Shown here one piece after another: positions 1-11,000 of a DNA stretch of 25,224 nucleotides (position 1 is the first letter of the stretch; every line of letters starts with the position of its first letter). The position numbers and the translations under genes are program-made. The notes beneath the pieces are model-generated. The model made no database searches. It was not told the origin of the DNA and worked only from the letters and a program-made list of their open reading frames with translations. The DNA comes from Euperipatoides rowelli (taxonomy: Eukaryota; Onychophora; Udeonychophora; Euonychophora; Peripatopsidae). The DNA lies in assembly GCA_003024985.2 (NCBI GenBank), contig PXIH01S0004842.1; one strand, written 5' to 3'.

Positions 1-3000
1 GCAAACTTTGATCGTTCTTCTATAAAATTAAATGTTCACGTGACCAGGTATAAACCAAATAAACGAAACGCACTGAAAAAATCTAATGACGAACATGCCT
101 ATAGTTAGGCAAAGAAGTGTGAAATTGTTTGTCATGCATCAGTGCGCTTATTTAGATTGATTTTACTTTGCATATTGTATATACAGCATATAAAAAGAAT
201 CATTTTAAAAAATTGTTTGAATGTGTTCCAATTCTCTTTAGAATTTTATAACTGACAAATGTAATTGGAAATATAAGAGTTTGAAATGTAAAAAGAAGTT
301 GAACTACAAAAAAGGGCTTAGATTACCTTCCTACTTCCATAATAGTTAGTTTATTATAAGAAAGGAGATGGCACTTGATGAAGGAAGCAGCACTAAGAGC
401 ATAATATAATTGTTTAAGTGATGCGGTGTGAGGAAAATCATGGTAAAGCTAAAAAAAAAAAAAAAGAAAGATTAAAAATAAATCTAAATATTACAAGTAA
501 TAAACTTTGAAAATATTATTTATTACTGAAACAATGTTTGGTATTTTTTTTAAAGTTTTCCTAAATGGCTATGACTTAAAATACAATTAAATCAGATAGC
601 CTTTTAAAGAAACCATTAAACATTTATCAAAATTTTAAAACTTTGTTTTGTTTAGATATTATCAAAAACACTGTCAACCCATATCAAAATGTATTTATTG
701 ACCTTTACAGCAAAATACTTTGCTTAAATGAATAAAACAAGTAAGAATTTCATAAGTGGACATAACAAGCTAATATCCTCTTTCTTGCCCAAAAAATAAA
801 TAATTAACATTATTTTTAAATTTCCTCAAATTTATTTACAGTACGTTATTAAAAAAAAAANAAAACACTCTCAGATAAAAATGTCTTTGGACATACTACA
901 ATGTATGCAGTATTTGTTTAGGAATATTGTCTAAACATATTGTTTGCTAGGTTTAAAATTTCATTATTATAAATGACGTTTCAAGTTATGAATATTCATT
1001 ACACTAATGAATGCCTATTGTTTTAAATATAATTGTATTCTCGTGATTCACAACATATAGTTAAATATGATAATTTAAAATGTTTTAAAAATTACTAAAC
1101 ATAATAAAGGGTGAATCCAGTAATTTGAAATCATTCACAAATGGTCTAAATTTAACATAATTGAATAAATATTAAAAAAAAAACACGCACAAACAAAAAA
1201 ATGAAAATCTGTAATGAATTTTACAAACACAAAAGATCATTATGGTTAACAGAAATTTAAAAGTATAAGCTTCAGTTAACTACACTTCACAACAATGAAT
1301 CACTTTTCTTATCAGCAGTGAAAAAACAAATCATAGTTATGTTTGTAAAAATATAACAAATTATTTTTATAATGAAAAAAACAAAAAAAAAAACAGATTT
1401 TTTAATAATGATTTCCCCAATATCAATTCTTTCCAAGTAATACATATCTTAGACCTTAGAAATTTCCATTTAGAATTTTTTTAAAAAACATGATACAAAG
1501 GATATAAAATCTTATTTCTGATCTTTCCCACTGTAATCATTGCTAGCTAGAACATATATTCCTATCTCTATCATATTTTTTTTTTAAAAAAATTCAATTT
1601 GATTTGCTGTTGTTTATAACTTGGACTTTAGGCACAAGATTACTAGGTCTATTCATAAATACACCACCTGCGTTGTTCTTTGAAAATGTCAGTTTTAAGT
1701 TTTTTGAAAAGAAATAAAGTCTGGATGGAAGTCATTATTCCCAATGCCTGACAAAGATTAAGATGAAAATCCAGGAATTGCTGTGGCTTACATATTGGTC
1801 CATATACTAATGACGACATTAATTTATCTTTGCAATAAAGAAATTCTACAAATGTGGAAAAAAAAAAATAGAAATATAAGAATGAAAAATAATTATTGTA
1901 TTATCTCACATAAAGTGTAAACACATGATCAATATTATAACGAAGAGAGGAAATGTAGTGTTTGGGTATTACTACTTTGTAGTTGTTTTTATCTTGGAGA
2001 AGACAAAGAATGAAGTGGGTTGCTAAAAGATTAGAACTCCGGAAAAAGGATTGACACTGTATAAAACTTGAGTACTGCTGGTATAGTACAAATAAAACAT
2101 AATTGAACAGGACACAGGTATTTTAAAAAATCCAAATAACTTTTATGCGAAGCTGCAGCATTCACGTGAGCAACTTGCTGAGGTGCAAAACAAATAAAAG
2201 TTATTTACAGTGAAATAAAATAAAATAAAACTCGTACAAATCCTTGAGATGACATATCCCATCCTGGCCACAGAAATTCTATGTACAAAATAAATAAACT
2301 CGCTAGAATGATGTGTCAAATCCAATGAGTAAGAACTAAGAGACATGTGAATATGCTCTTAAATAATGAAGCACTCACACTTGTGCTAATTAAATGATAC
2401 ACAAATAAATAATATTTAAATCGCATATGTTAGAAAGGTGATCGCTTTGCACGTTGTTTACAATCTCATCAGTTAATTCTCACATGCACAAATCAAAGTA
2501 GCAAATATAAAAAATAATATAGGTTAATTAGGTTTATGCTAATGAAAAGATTATTTCTGCTATTCATTTTGCCACTTGTAAATTTACATTGCGAAAATAC
2601 ATAAATGCATGGCTCTGAGCCACTCAAATATATTTTTAATAAGGCTTAATTATTATTAACTCATAGTTATACATTTGAGCTTGTGGGCACTCATGTTACC
2701 AGCATTAGGGAGTGACCCAACCAGATAGTGGATCATCTTTTTATTTTACTCACATGCACACCTCATTTACCTGAGCAGGTAAGACAATGATTGACTGTCA
2801 GGGACAGCACAAATTTATTGTTCTGTCCTCAAATTCTAAGATCCGTTTTTTTATCTTTTCAATTTTTTACAAGTATTCTAAGAGGACACTGACCACTTAA
2901 TGAGCTATGTATTCATGAGTATGGGTTAACTTTATGTGCCTGCTTGCACTTAGAACTTTATCCCCTACCAGGTCTTACCAGGTTTTATACAAAATGTGAA

Positions 3001-3132
3001 ATTGAGTATAAATATTTCTGGATCATGTGCTTATGGTTATATACTTAATTCCTTGATACAGCTTCATGCATTTGATGCTTCCACAATAAATACTGTATAT
3101 TAGGATCTATGCATTGCAAGTGACCGGATATT
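1..3132. other. AT-rich non-coding DNA, probably downstream intron or flank
   Basis: No frame longer than about 70 codons, no family motif and no paired splice sites consistent with the minus-strand gene were found. Long A and T runs are frequent, with a short (AAAAT)n stretch near 2214-2232 and one ambiguous base at 861. A minus-strand frame at 2143-2346 is low-complexity and has no supporting features. I call no gene here. Confidence 0.6.
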
Positions 3133-3620
3133 AAACAGACAAGATCTTTTCTTTCTCATGTGCATTAGTAATATCTTTACATTTTACATGATAATATACT
3201 AAAGCTGTTAGCATATTATCAATCTCAACTCATTATATATTGTACTTACATAATATATTATGTGCATTAGGAAATGATCAAATGCTAAGCAGACATGATC
3301 TTTTTTTCACTTGTACATTGGCAACATGTTTGTGCTTTACATGAGATATTACCATAAAGCTATCAGCACATTATCAATCTCCATTCTTATCTTTCTAATG
3401 CTAAGCAGACATGATCTTTTCTTTCACTTGTACATTGGCACTATCTTTACATTTTACATAAGCTAATACAATAAAGCTATTAACATATTATCAATCTCCA
3501 CTCATTATATACTTCAATAATATATTATGATCTATGCATTAGGAAATGATAAAATGCCAAGCAGACAAGATCATTTAGTTCACTAGTACATTGGCAATAT
3601 CTTTACGAGATATGACCATA
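3133..3620 (+). repeat. Diverged tandem repeat, four copies of a ~155-bp unit
   Basis: The block beginning AA[AG]CAGAC[AT][AT]GATCTTTTCTTTCAC recurs at about 3133, 3287, 3403 and 3559, spacings of 154, 116 and 156 bp. Each copy continues with a TACATTGGCAATATCTTTACATTTTAC-like part and then a TATCAATCTCCACTCATTATAT-like part. The 116-bp copy lacks the terminal part containing TATGATCTATGCATTAGGAAATG. The last copy is truncated. Divergence between copies shows that the array is old. Not coding. Confidence 0.85.
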
Positions 3621-4329
3621 AACTTATGTTTCTAATATATAGTTTTTTTTCACAAACAATTTCTTAATCACAAGGATAAAATGAGAACTGAATGTCAATT
3701 CATTAATAGATTGACCAGTGCAAAAGCCATTACAATTCACATGCTTTTAGCTTTTTTTTTAGTGTTGCTGTAAACAAGAGTTTGGCAACTTCCATTTCTC
3801 TGTGAATGAGAGGCTGTTATATGAAGCCAGTGTATCTTACATTTTCCACATATTAATTATGATTTTTTTTTCCCCGGACTATATTTCCTAGTGAATGGGT
3901 TAAGCTTTATTTCTAATATAAGAGAAGCAACTTATTAGATATATTAATAACTATAGTAAAATACATTTCTCTTTCCATGTGAGTTTAGTAATATTTATAA
4001 AAAGTTAGAATTAACAACTTGAAGATAATATATTATATAATGCAGCCGTCCTTGCCACGTTACCATACTCCTCGATTAAACAGAGGTCACAAACAGTATT
4101 GCACATAGAAAGAATGGTGAAAAGTAGAAAACGGATATCCAGTAATGTAAATAAGTAGCTTTTAATATGACGGTAAATTTACAAACGTAATAAAATCTTG
4201 AACAACAAATTAGAGGTTTAGACGATAACTTGTCTTACCTTTATACAATAAGGTACAGGTAACAATCAAAAAACAAGAATATTTTCATTAATATTTTAAA
4301 AATTCTCTGCTTGAAAATACATCCATTAA
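3621..4329. other. AT-rich non-coding DNA with one small open frame
   Basis: The stretch is mostly AT-rich. A short GC-richer patch (about 4022-4110) is open on the minus strand and reads CDLCLIEEYGNVARTAALYN in the middle of a roughly 58-codon frame. It lacks an acceptor and donor in the right places, does not resemble the expected continuation of KIAA0825, and ends in a stop. I do not call it an exon. Confidence 0.45.
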
Positions 4330-4620
4330 AAGGTACATCCGCATTGTATAGCTACTATAAATAAATATTTTGTCAATAGAAGAACCGTGCCGGTAGAATT
4401 TACCTATAGTCTGGTCAAGGTGAAATTTGCGAGTTCCGCTGTATTACAAAGATATCAAGCGGCCTCGACTTTACATGGCTTTCTAACCCAAAATAATTAT
4501 GAGAGTGAAAGATTATTTTACTTTGATGAATGAAGGTGATGTCTGGGTTACAAAAGACAAAGATTCAAAAATGGCGCTTCCCTTTTAAAACCTTTACGGG
4601 ATGACGTATTAACAAAACAG
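4330..4620 (+). other. GC-richer segment with coding-like frames (possible gene remnant or promoter)
   Basis: This segment has more CpG and more even base use than the DNA around it. On the plus strand one frame is open from about 4330 to a TGA near 4532 and includes VPVEFTYSLVKVKFASSAV. A second frame, from an ATG at 4499 to a TAA at about 4588, includes NEGDVWVTKDKDSKMALPF. It also holds an AAAATGGCGCTT site resembling a YY1 site and a GGATGACGTATT site resembling a CRE/ATF site. It could be a decayed coding fragment of a transposon or processed gene, or a small CpG promoter. I cannot decide, and no protein family is recognised. Confidence 0.35.
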
Positions 4621-4881
4621 CTGACTTTATATTCAGCAGTAATAAGTATAATCAAAATAAATACTGTGCACAGATTAATAAACAAATAAGACGTCTAATA
4701 ATAGCAAGCATGGCTAACTCTAAACTCTAAAAATAAATAATGCAAATAAATAAATAAAACTAAACCTTTTTATTAACAAATTATTAGATATTTTCTAACA
4801 CTTAAATGTGTTTGTTATACTAATACATAGATTTGAAACTGTGCCCTATAAAATTAAAACAAGTAAAGAAAATAAACCTAC

Positions 4882-5025
4882 CTTCATAAATTTATCATGA
4901 TATTTCATTAAGGTGACTTTAATTCTATCAATCAATGTTTTACTAATGAGGGCGGTGCTTTCATTAGATTCAAGACAGATAATTGGCAACAATAGATCTA
5001 ATTCATCTATTAGACACTTGGCACT
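4882..5025 (-). CDS. KIAA0825-like exon 6, last visible (residues 505-552)
   Basis: The acceptor is TTTTGTTTTATCCAG|AGT and the donor AAG|GTAGGT. It is exactly 48 codons, phase 0 on both sides. The sequence CLIDELDLLLPIICLESNE is the best single family match: an L-D-x-[LM]-L-P core followed by a helix, as in the centre of KIAA0825. Reading through the donor would add about 14 codons before a stop, which could be an alternative short end, but the strong donor argues for splicing to an exon left of the window. I found no convincing next exon in 1-4880. Confidence 0.88.
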
Positions 5026-8000
5026 CTGGATAAAACAAAAGAACATTTAAACTATGCATATTTAAATCAAATGTTTAAGAATTATTACACTATAGAGTAT
5101 ATATATCTACTTATTTCAATAGATTTTTTTGAACACTGTGCAGTAATTTCTAGCCAAAAATACAATAAAACCAATTTATCAGAAAGAAAAATTAAATATT
5201 TTTTTCATTTTTCACAACTTATACAATTTAATACTTGAAACATTTTATTTAATTGCATCAAACAATTGCAAATTGAAATAAATCATATAAAAAATAAAAC
5301 TGTAATAGTGAATTATAATCTTTAGTCTAGTCTTTTATCTTATCATTCTTAGAATAAAGTCATAGAAATATATGTGAGAGTGGGGTTAGGGTGGGTTCAA
5401 CCTTCATACAATTTTCTTTAATGGTTAATGTTTGACTAAATAAAAAAACAATCTAGTTCTTTGAATGCATCTCATAACACTGAAAACTCCATTCGAATAC
5501 CTTTTTTGGGGATTTATTTTTAAAAATTTCTCCAATGGTGATCTCCACCTTCAGATAGTGTATTCCATAACAATACTGAGGGAAACTTAAAGGTCAAATA
5601 TAACAATTTTTTTTATTACAGTATTGATTTTCAAAGATAATTACTAAAAAAAAAATTATTTAAAGATACAAATTGAAACTTTCACATTTTTTGGGGGTCT
5701 GAGATTAATTTGATGACGAAACACTCACTACAGCTGTTTTCTTTGTAATGATTTAATGTAAATAGAGGTATTAAAGGTCATTTTGATTTAAAAAAAAAAA
5801 AAAAAATTGGATCATAATAGCACAAAGGATGGATTTGATTAGGATTTTTTACAAGTAATTAAACAATTAGACCATATAATTTCCAACGTTAATCTGACAA
5901 AGATAACAAATATTCTATTAGTTAAGTATAGCAAGCTCTATTCATTTCTAGTCTATGATGTCACAAAATATCTCCCCTGGTGTATACATTGAACTATGTT
6001 GTTTTAAGGGGGAGGAGCTGAAGTCAATTATTTTAAAAATTGAATTGTAAATAACTATTTATTTTTTTATTTTCTATCGGATATTTTTTTTAGTAAAAAT
6101 CTTTGAAAATCAATAATTAAAAAAAAATCCGTTACATTTGACCTTTAAATGATCACTAGTCCAGATCCCTTCCCCTAAAAATATCCTGGTAGGCATATGG
6201 CTTTGATTTGGATAAAAAAAGAAATGTGTAATTATTAGCTTTACTAAAATGGAATAAATAAAAAATGGCCTCCACTCATGTGAATGGACATGGCCGAGAC
6301 TTCACGATTTACCATTCAATAGGTAGAATTGTAAATTTAGGTGGCTTAACTTATTTTAATTTCTAGGTTATGACAAAATAAAATACTTACTGGTGCTAAA
6401 TACTTTGGATATGATGAATGCAAGTCTTTTAAATCATGACAGACTTCAACTTCAATGTTAGTCGGGCAGTTTAAGGAATAACTGTCATCATTACTTTCAA
6501 TGATTTCCAAAACAGTAGCTTCTAGAATTTGTTCAATATGTTTAATAAGCTGAGAGCCAGCATTCTTGAACAAGTGCCTTAAAGAAAGAGAGAAGGATTG
6601 TTTCTTTATAAGAATACAAAAAATATATACACAATTAAAATAAAATTAATTACTGCGAATGAATATACAGTATATAATATTATTAATACAATTTATTGTA
6701 TCAATGTTTTTTTTATTTTTACATTTATTTATCCATATGGGAAGGTTATAAGAAACATACCTAACATTTAAAAATAAAAACTGTCTAATCCCAAAGTAAT
6801 ATAATACATAAAAATGAATTTATTTAATACAATAATATCCTAATGATTAAAATAATAATAATACAACATAAGTTTAAAAACAAAATGAAATGAAAGAGAA
6901 ACATTTTAATGAAAATTTTAAACAATGTTATGGTATGTTAAAAAACTGAATAGCAATCACAATTCACAATGTTCAAATTTAAAAGGTTTATAGATATTTA
7001 TCATACCCATGGGGCTTTAACTATAACACTGAGAATTATCAGTTGCAAATTGTGACCAGAATATAAGAAATGGTAACTTATTTTTCAGGTTCAGTGAGTA
7101 AATTAATTGAATGCAAAATTACCCTTTTTGGAAGAGTAGCCAAATTTTAAAATATTTATCTTCATACATTTACAGAATGCAGCAAATAATAGATGGCCAA
7201 ATACAAGCAACGACTTGTCTTTTTTTGATTCAAGAATAAAACAAGAAAGAAAAATGAATTAGCAATCTAATTATCAGCTTGTATTTGTTTCAGCTTCACT
7301 ATCGTTGCCCTCAAAAAGTATTTCAGCAGTTAGATGTGATGAAATTCTTTTTGTGTATGTAGCCTACAATGGGAATATGTAGAATATGTTCTATCATTGC
7401 AGTAGATTAATTATAATATAAAAGGTACACTTATATCTTATATACTGCATTTTTAAATATATTTATTTATTTATTTTAACTCTCTCGGGTAGTTGCATTT
7501 TCATTACTTCTGTTTTTTTCTTTTTTCCTAGATACAGTGTGCTGAATGATATTGTAATGAATCCTACTGTATATCCTTTGTGGCTAAGGATTTTAAAAAT
7601 GATGTGACTTATCTTTTTTGGATAAATAAACTAATAATAATATACTGTTATATAGTATCTACAGTAGCCTATAGGCTGTATGTCCTGTAAAAATGGTAAG
7701 CTACATCTAGTATGTGCACTATATTATATATAATGTACAGATACATATTTACATACAGTTTACTGTATGCATAGCTTATATTTAAGTAAAGATATATTGA
7801 TTCAAGATGATGACAATACTTGAAAATCCACCATGTCAAAGAAACACATCAATTGTCCTCAATTGTCAAGTTTCACCCAGAGAAAAAAAAACACAGTTAT
7901 AAAAATGAGACCACATATACTTATTAAAGGGTCTTCCCCCCCCCTGAGACCACATATACTTATTAAAGGGTCTTCCCCCCCCCCCCCATCTATAAAAAAA

Positions 8001-11000
8001 AAACAACTTAGAAAAACCTGAGAAAGACATAAAGAAAAAAAAGTTTATTGATAGGCTAGGCCTAGTCAACAGAACTGCATACATGCTGTAAACTTAGTTG
8101 CACACAAACACCCTAATTTAGTTGAAGGAGAACTTGCCAATACACAGGAGGGAGAATAATACTTTTAAAATCCCAACGCGGGCTGCTCTTTTAAGCCACC
8201 ACCAGACGTGCAGTGAATGGCCAACTCAAGATAGATATTCCTCAGAAATTAATAATTACACATTTTCTAATGAGATTGGGTGACTCATAATAGCATAAAG
8301 ATCACATTCTTACTCCATTATTGCAGATTCAATTCTCCCAATGTCGGCCACTGATATAAAAATTCTCCCGACACCAATACAGCAAATTAGAAAAATAAAT
8401 CCATCGACAGACAAATATATTAAGAAAATTCAAATAACAGCTGCTGTATAAAAACTCCCAGATAATCACTAAATTTAGAGACTAGTCTCTGTGTCTTAGC
8501 AAATGAATTTTTGCAACATTAAAATAGAAAATGTTAAAAATTGGTAAAAATTAAAATTAATTTTACAGATAATTCAAAATAATGAAATAATCTATTGTCT
8601 ATAACATTCAGATTAATATTAAACAATGAATAAAATTATGGGTAGAAAAAAAATGCTTACCGCCATTGCCATATTTGTTTCTTATCACCAATGGAAACAT
8701 TCTTCAGATCGTGATACAAAAAATGGACATTGGGATTAAAGAACTTGGATGATGGGCGATGGGTATTCCCAGGCTTGGATTTTTTGTGGCACTGCATGTT
8801 ATTTTCATTAAGTACTGAAGGGGAAATTTCACAAAGTAATTCATTACTTTCATAATTATGTAAATACCAGCTTTTGATCAAACCTAGAAACACAAAATAA
8901 TAATGATTCAATGGATAGTAAGAAGTGCAATTTCAATATACGGCAGTAATTTACATCACCCCTGCAAGTTATACTGGACAGGGATTATGAAATTTTAAGT
9001 TCATTAAGTACAGTACTACTATGCTTAAGTTTTGAGGCTATATATTTAAGCTTGGAAATTCTTAACACATTGAATTTTTTTTTTAAAAAAAATATTGTAA
9101 AATTCTTCAATTTTTTTTTCTTCTAACAAATTTGCCAAAATATTAAANTTTTTGTTTTTTTGCGATTGAAAAATGTAAATAAAAAAAGTTACCTTTTTTT
9201 TTTTTGAGTTCATAGTCTTGAGAATTTATTGATTTAAATTTAATGTATCAATATGGGCAACAATGGAGATTAAACTAAGCGCAGTTTCCCGCTATTAAAA
9301 GAAAGGGCATGAAATTTGTGCTTCCAAAATATATATTTATTAGGATAGGTGCAGTGTCAGACTGGCATAAAAAGCCTCTGCCAACACAATTGATTAAAAA
9401 GGCCCCATAGTAAAAAGTGGATTTTTTTTTCCAGTGGCTGATGAGTATTGTGTATGGGAAATGTTGTTTGTAAGCTCAGCATGAATGTTAGTGGTTGGGG
9501 GAGGGGGGCACTGTAAGCTGTTAGTTTTTAAGGTTTTTAAATCCTTAAAATTAGCTCTGCTGATTCTTAAAAATTCTAAAATTTAAAATAATTTTTAAAA
9601 ACAACGTAAAAGGTTATATTCATTAGAAAAATTATTTTCATATTTTTATAATAAAATTCATTTTTATTTTATAGGTTTAATTTTATTGTTCTATTGATTT
9701 TCTTTCAAAGTCTAGGATATAATTAAGATTATTGTTTGACTGATACAAAGAAGTGATTGATCACAAACTCTAAAAGCATGAAGTTTTATCTCTACAAATG
9801 TATATATTTATAATTTGAAAATATTTAACTGACAGACTGACTTTAAACCATTTTTATTACCATTAACTTGCTGTATAAAAATCAAACGGTTCTAAACATA
9901 ATATACTGTAGCCTATATCCTAATCTATACAGTATACCACAGGTTAATACTATATCAGTAGCATTATCACACACCCTCTCGTTATTCTCATTTCAGTAAA
10001 TACCAAACATTTTTAGTCATTAAAACATTTAAGAATCATTTTAAGAAATATAATTAGCATTGTGAATGGTAAAAAAAATTCAAAATTTTGGAGAAAAGTT
10101 AAAGATAGATTATTTTTTGTGTGCTGTCTCTAGATAAGAACACTAAAAAAAAAAAAAAATGGTGGAGGAGGGGGTGATCTGGCCAATTGACCTTACCAGT
10201 CCGACACTGCATATGTGGGCCAGATACTGGTTGATTTAATCTACTGTATAGCATTTGTATACTGGCACACTTATCACTAGATGTAAAATATTACCATAAA
10301 GCATTCTTAACTAAGATATCCCACCTCCCACCTATGGAGAATTTGTTTATCACAAAAATAAAGGAGAATTGCAGCACACACTTGACATTCCTTTAGAAGC
10401 CATGGCAATTTCCATACTTTTATTCTTGAGCGCTTCTTAAAAGAGAAGTATGATAAATTTCACTTTTCCATGAATGCAGGGTTATTATAAAGTAGGCTAC
10501 TGTAAATGTCATAAAAATTTATTAAAACAAATACATAGTTTTTTTAAGTTGTAGCAAATAATGAAAGATCTGATAAATATGGCATTAATAAAGGTTTACC
10601 TCAGGGTAGTGTTTTGCAGCTATTCTATTTAACATTTACATTACAGACATCACAATTACGGTACATTTAAGGAGCACTTATTTTTTTTTATGCAAATGAC
10701 ATCAAGATTGTAATACGAATAAGTAATTATGAAAACATTGCTAAATTTAAAGAATTACTAGGAAATTTTACATAAATATGCGATGTTAGCCTAAATAAAC
10801 TTAGGTATATTCTTTGATGACAAACTTAAATTTGACAGACAATTTAATGAGATAAAATCCAAAATAAATTTTTTTTTTTTTTTTAAATTAAAATAATATA
10901 TAAAAATATTTAGATATAGAAACATTTGAATTGGTCTACTGCTATCATATACAGCCTATAATGATTATGGTTGCATGATAATCTTTTACAAGAGCAATAG

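Noticed and set aside
2143-2346. 67-codon minus-strand frame rich in Ser, Phe and Tyr
   Set aside because: Low complexity, no family motif, and no splice sites joining it to the KIAA0825-like gene.
2770-2790. Good plus-strand splice donor (GAGCAG|GTAAGA)
   Set aside because: No convincing open exon with an acceptor precedes it, and no plus-strand gene is otherwise indicated.
4022-4190. Possible next exon of the KIAA0825-like gene on the minus strand
   Set aside because: The frame ends in a stop, lacks suitable splice sites and does not resemble the expected downstream sequence of the family.
7833-8084. Short frames on both strands with repeated HILIKGSS or FNKYMWS segments
   Set aside because: They are produced by the 39-bp direct duplication and homopolymers, with no other coding signal.
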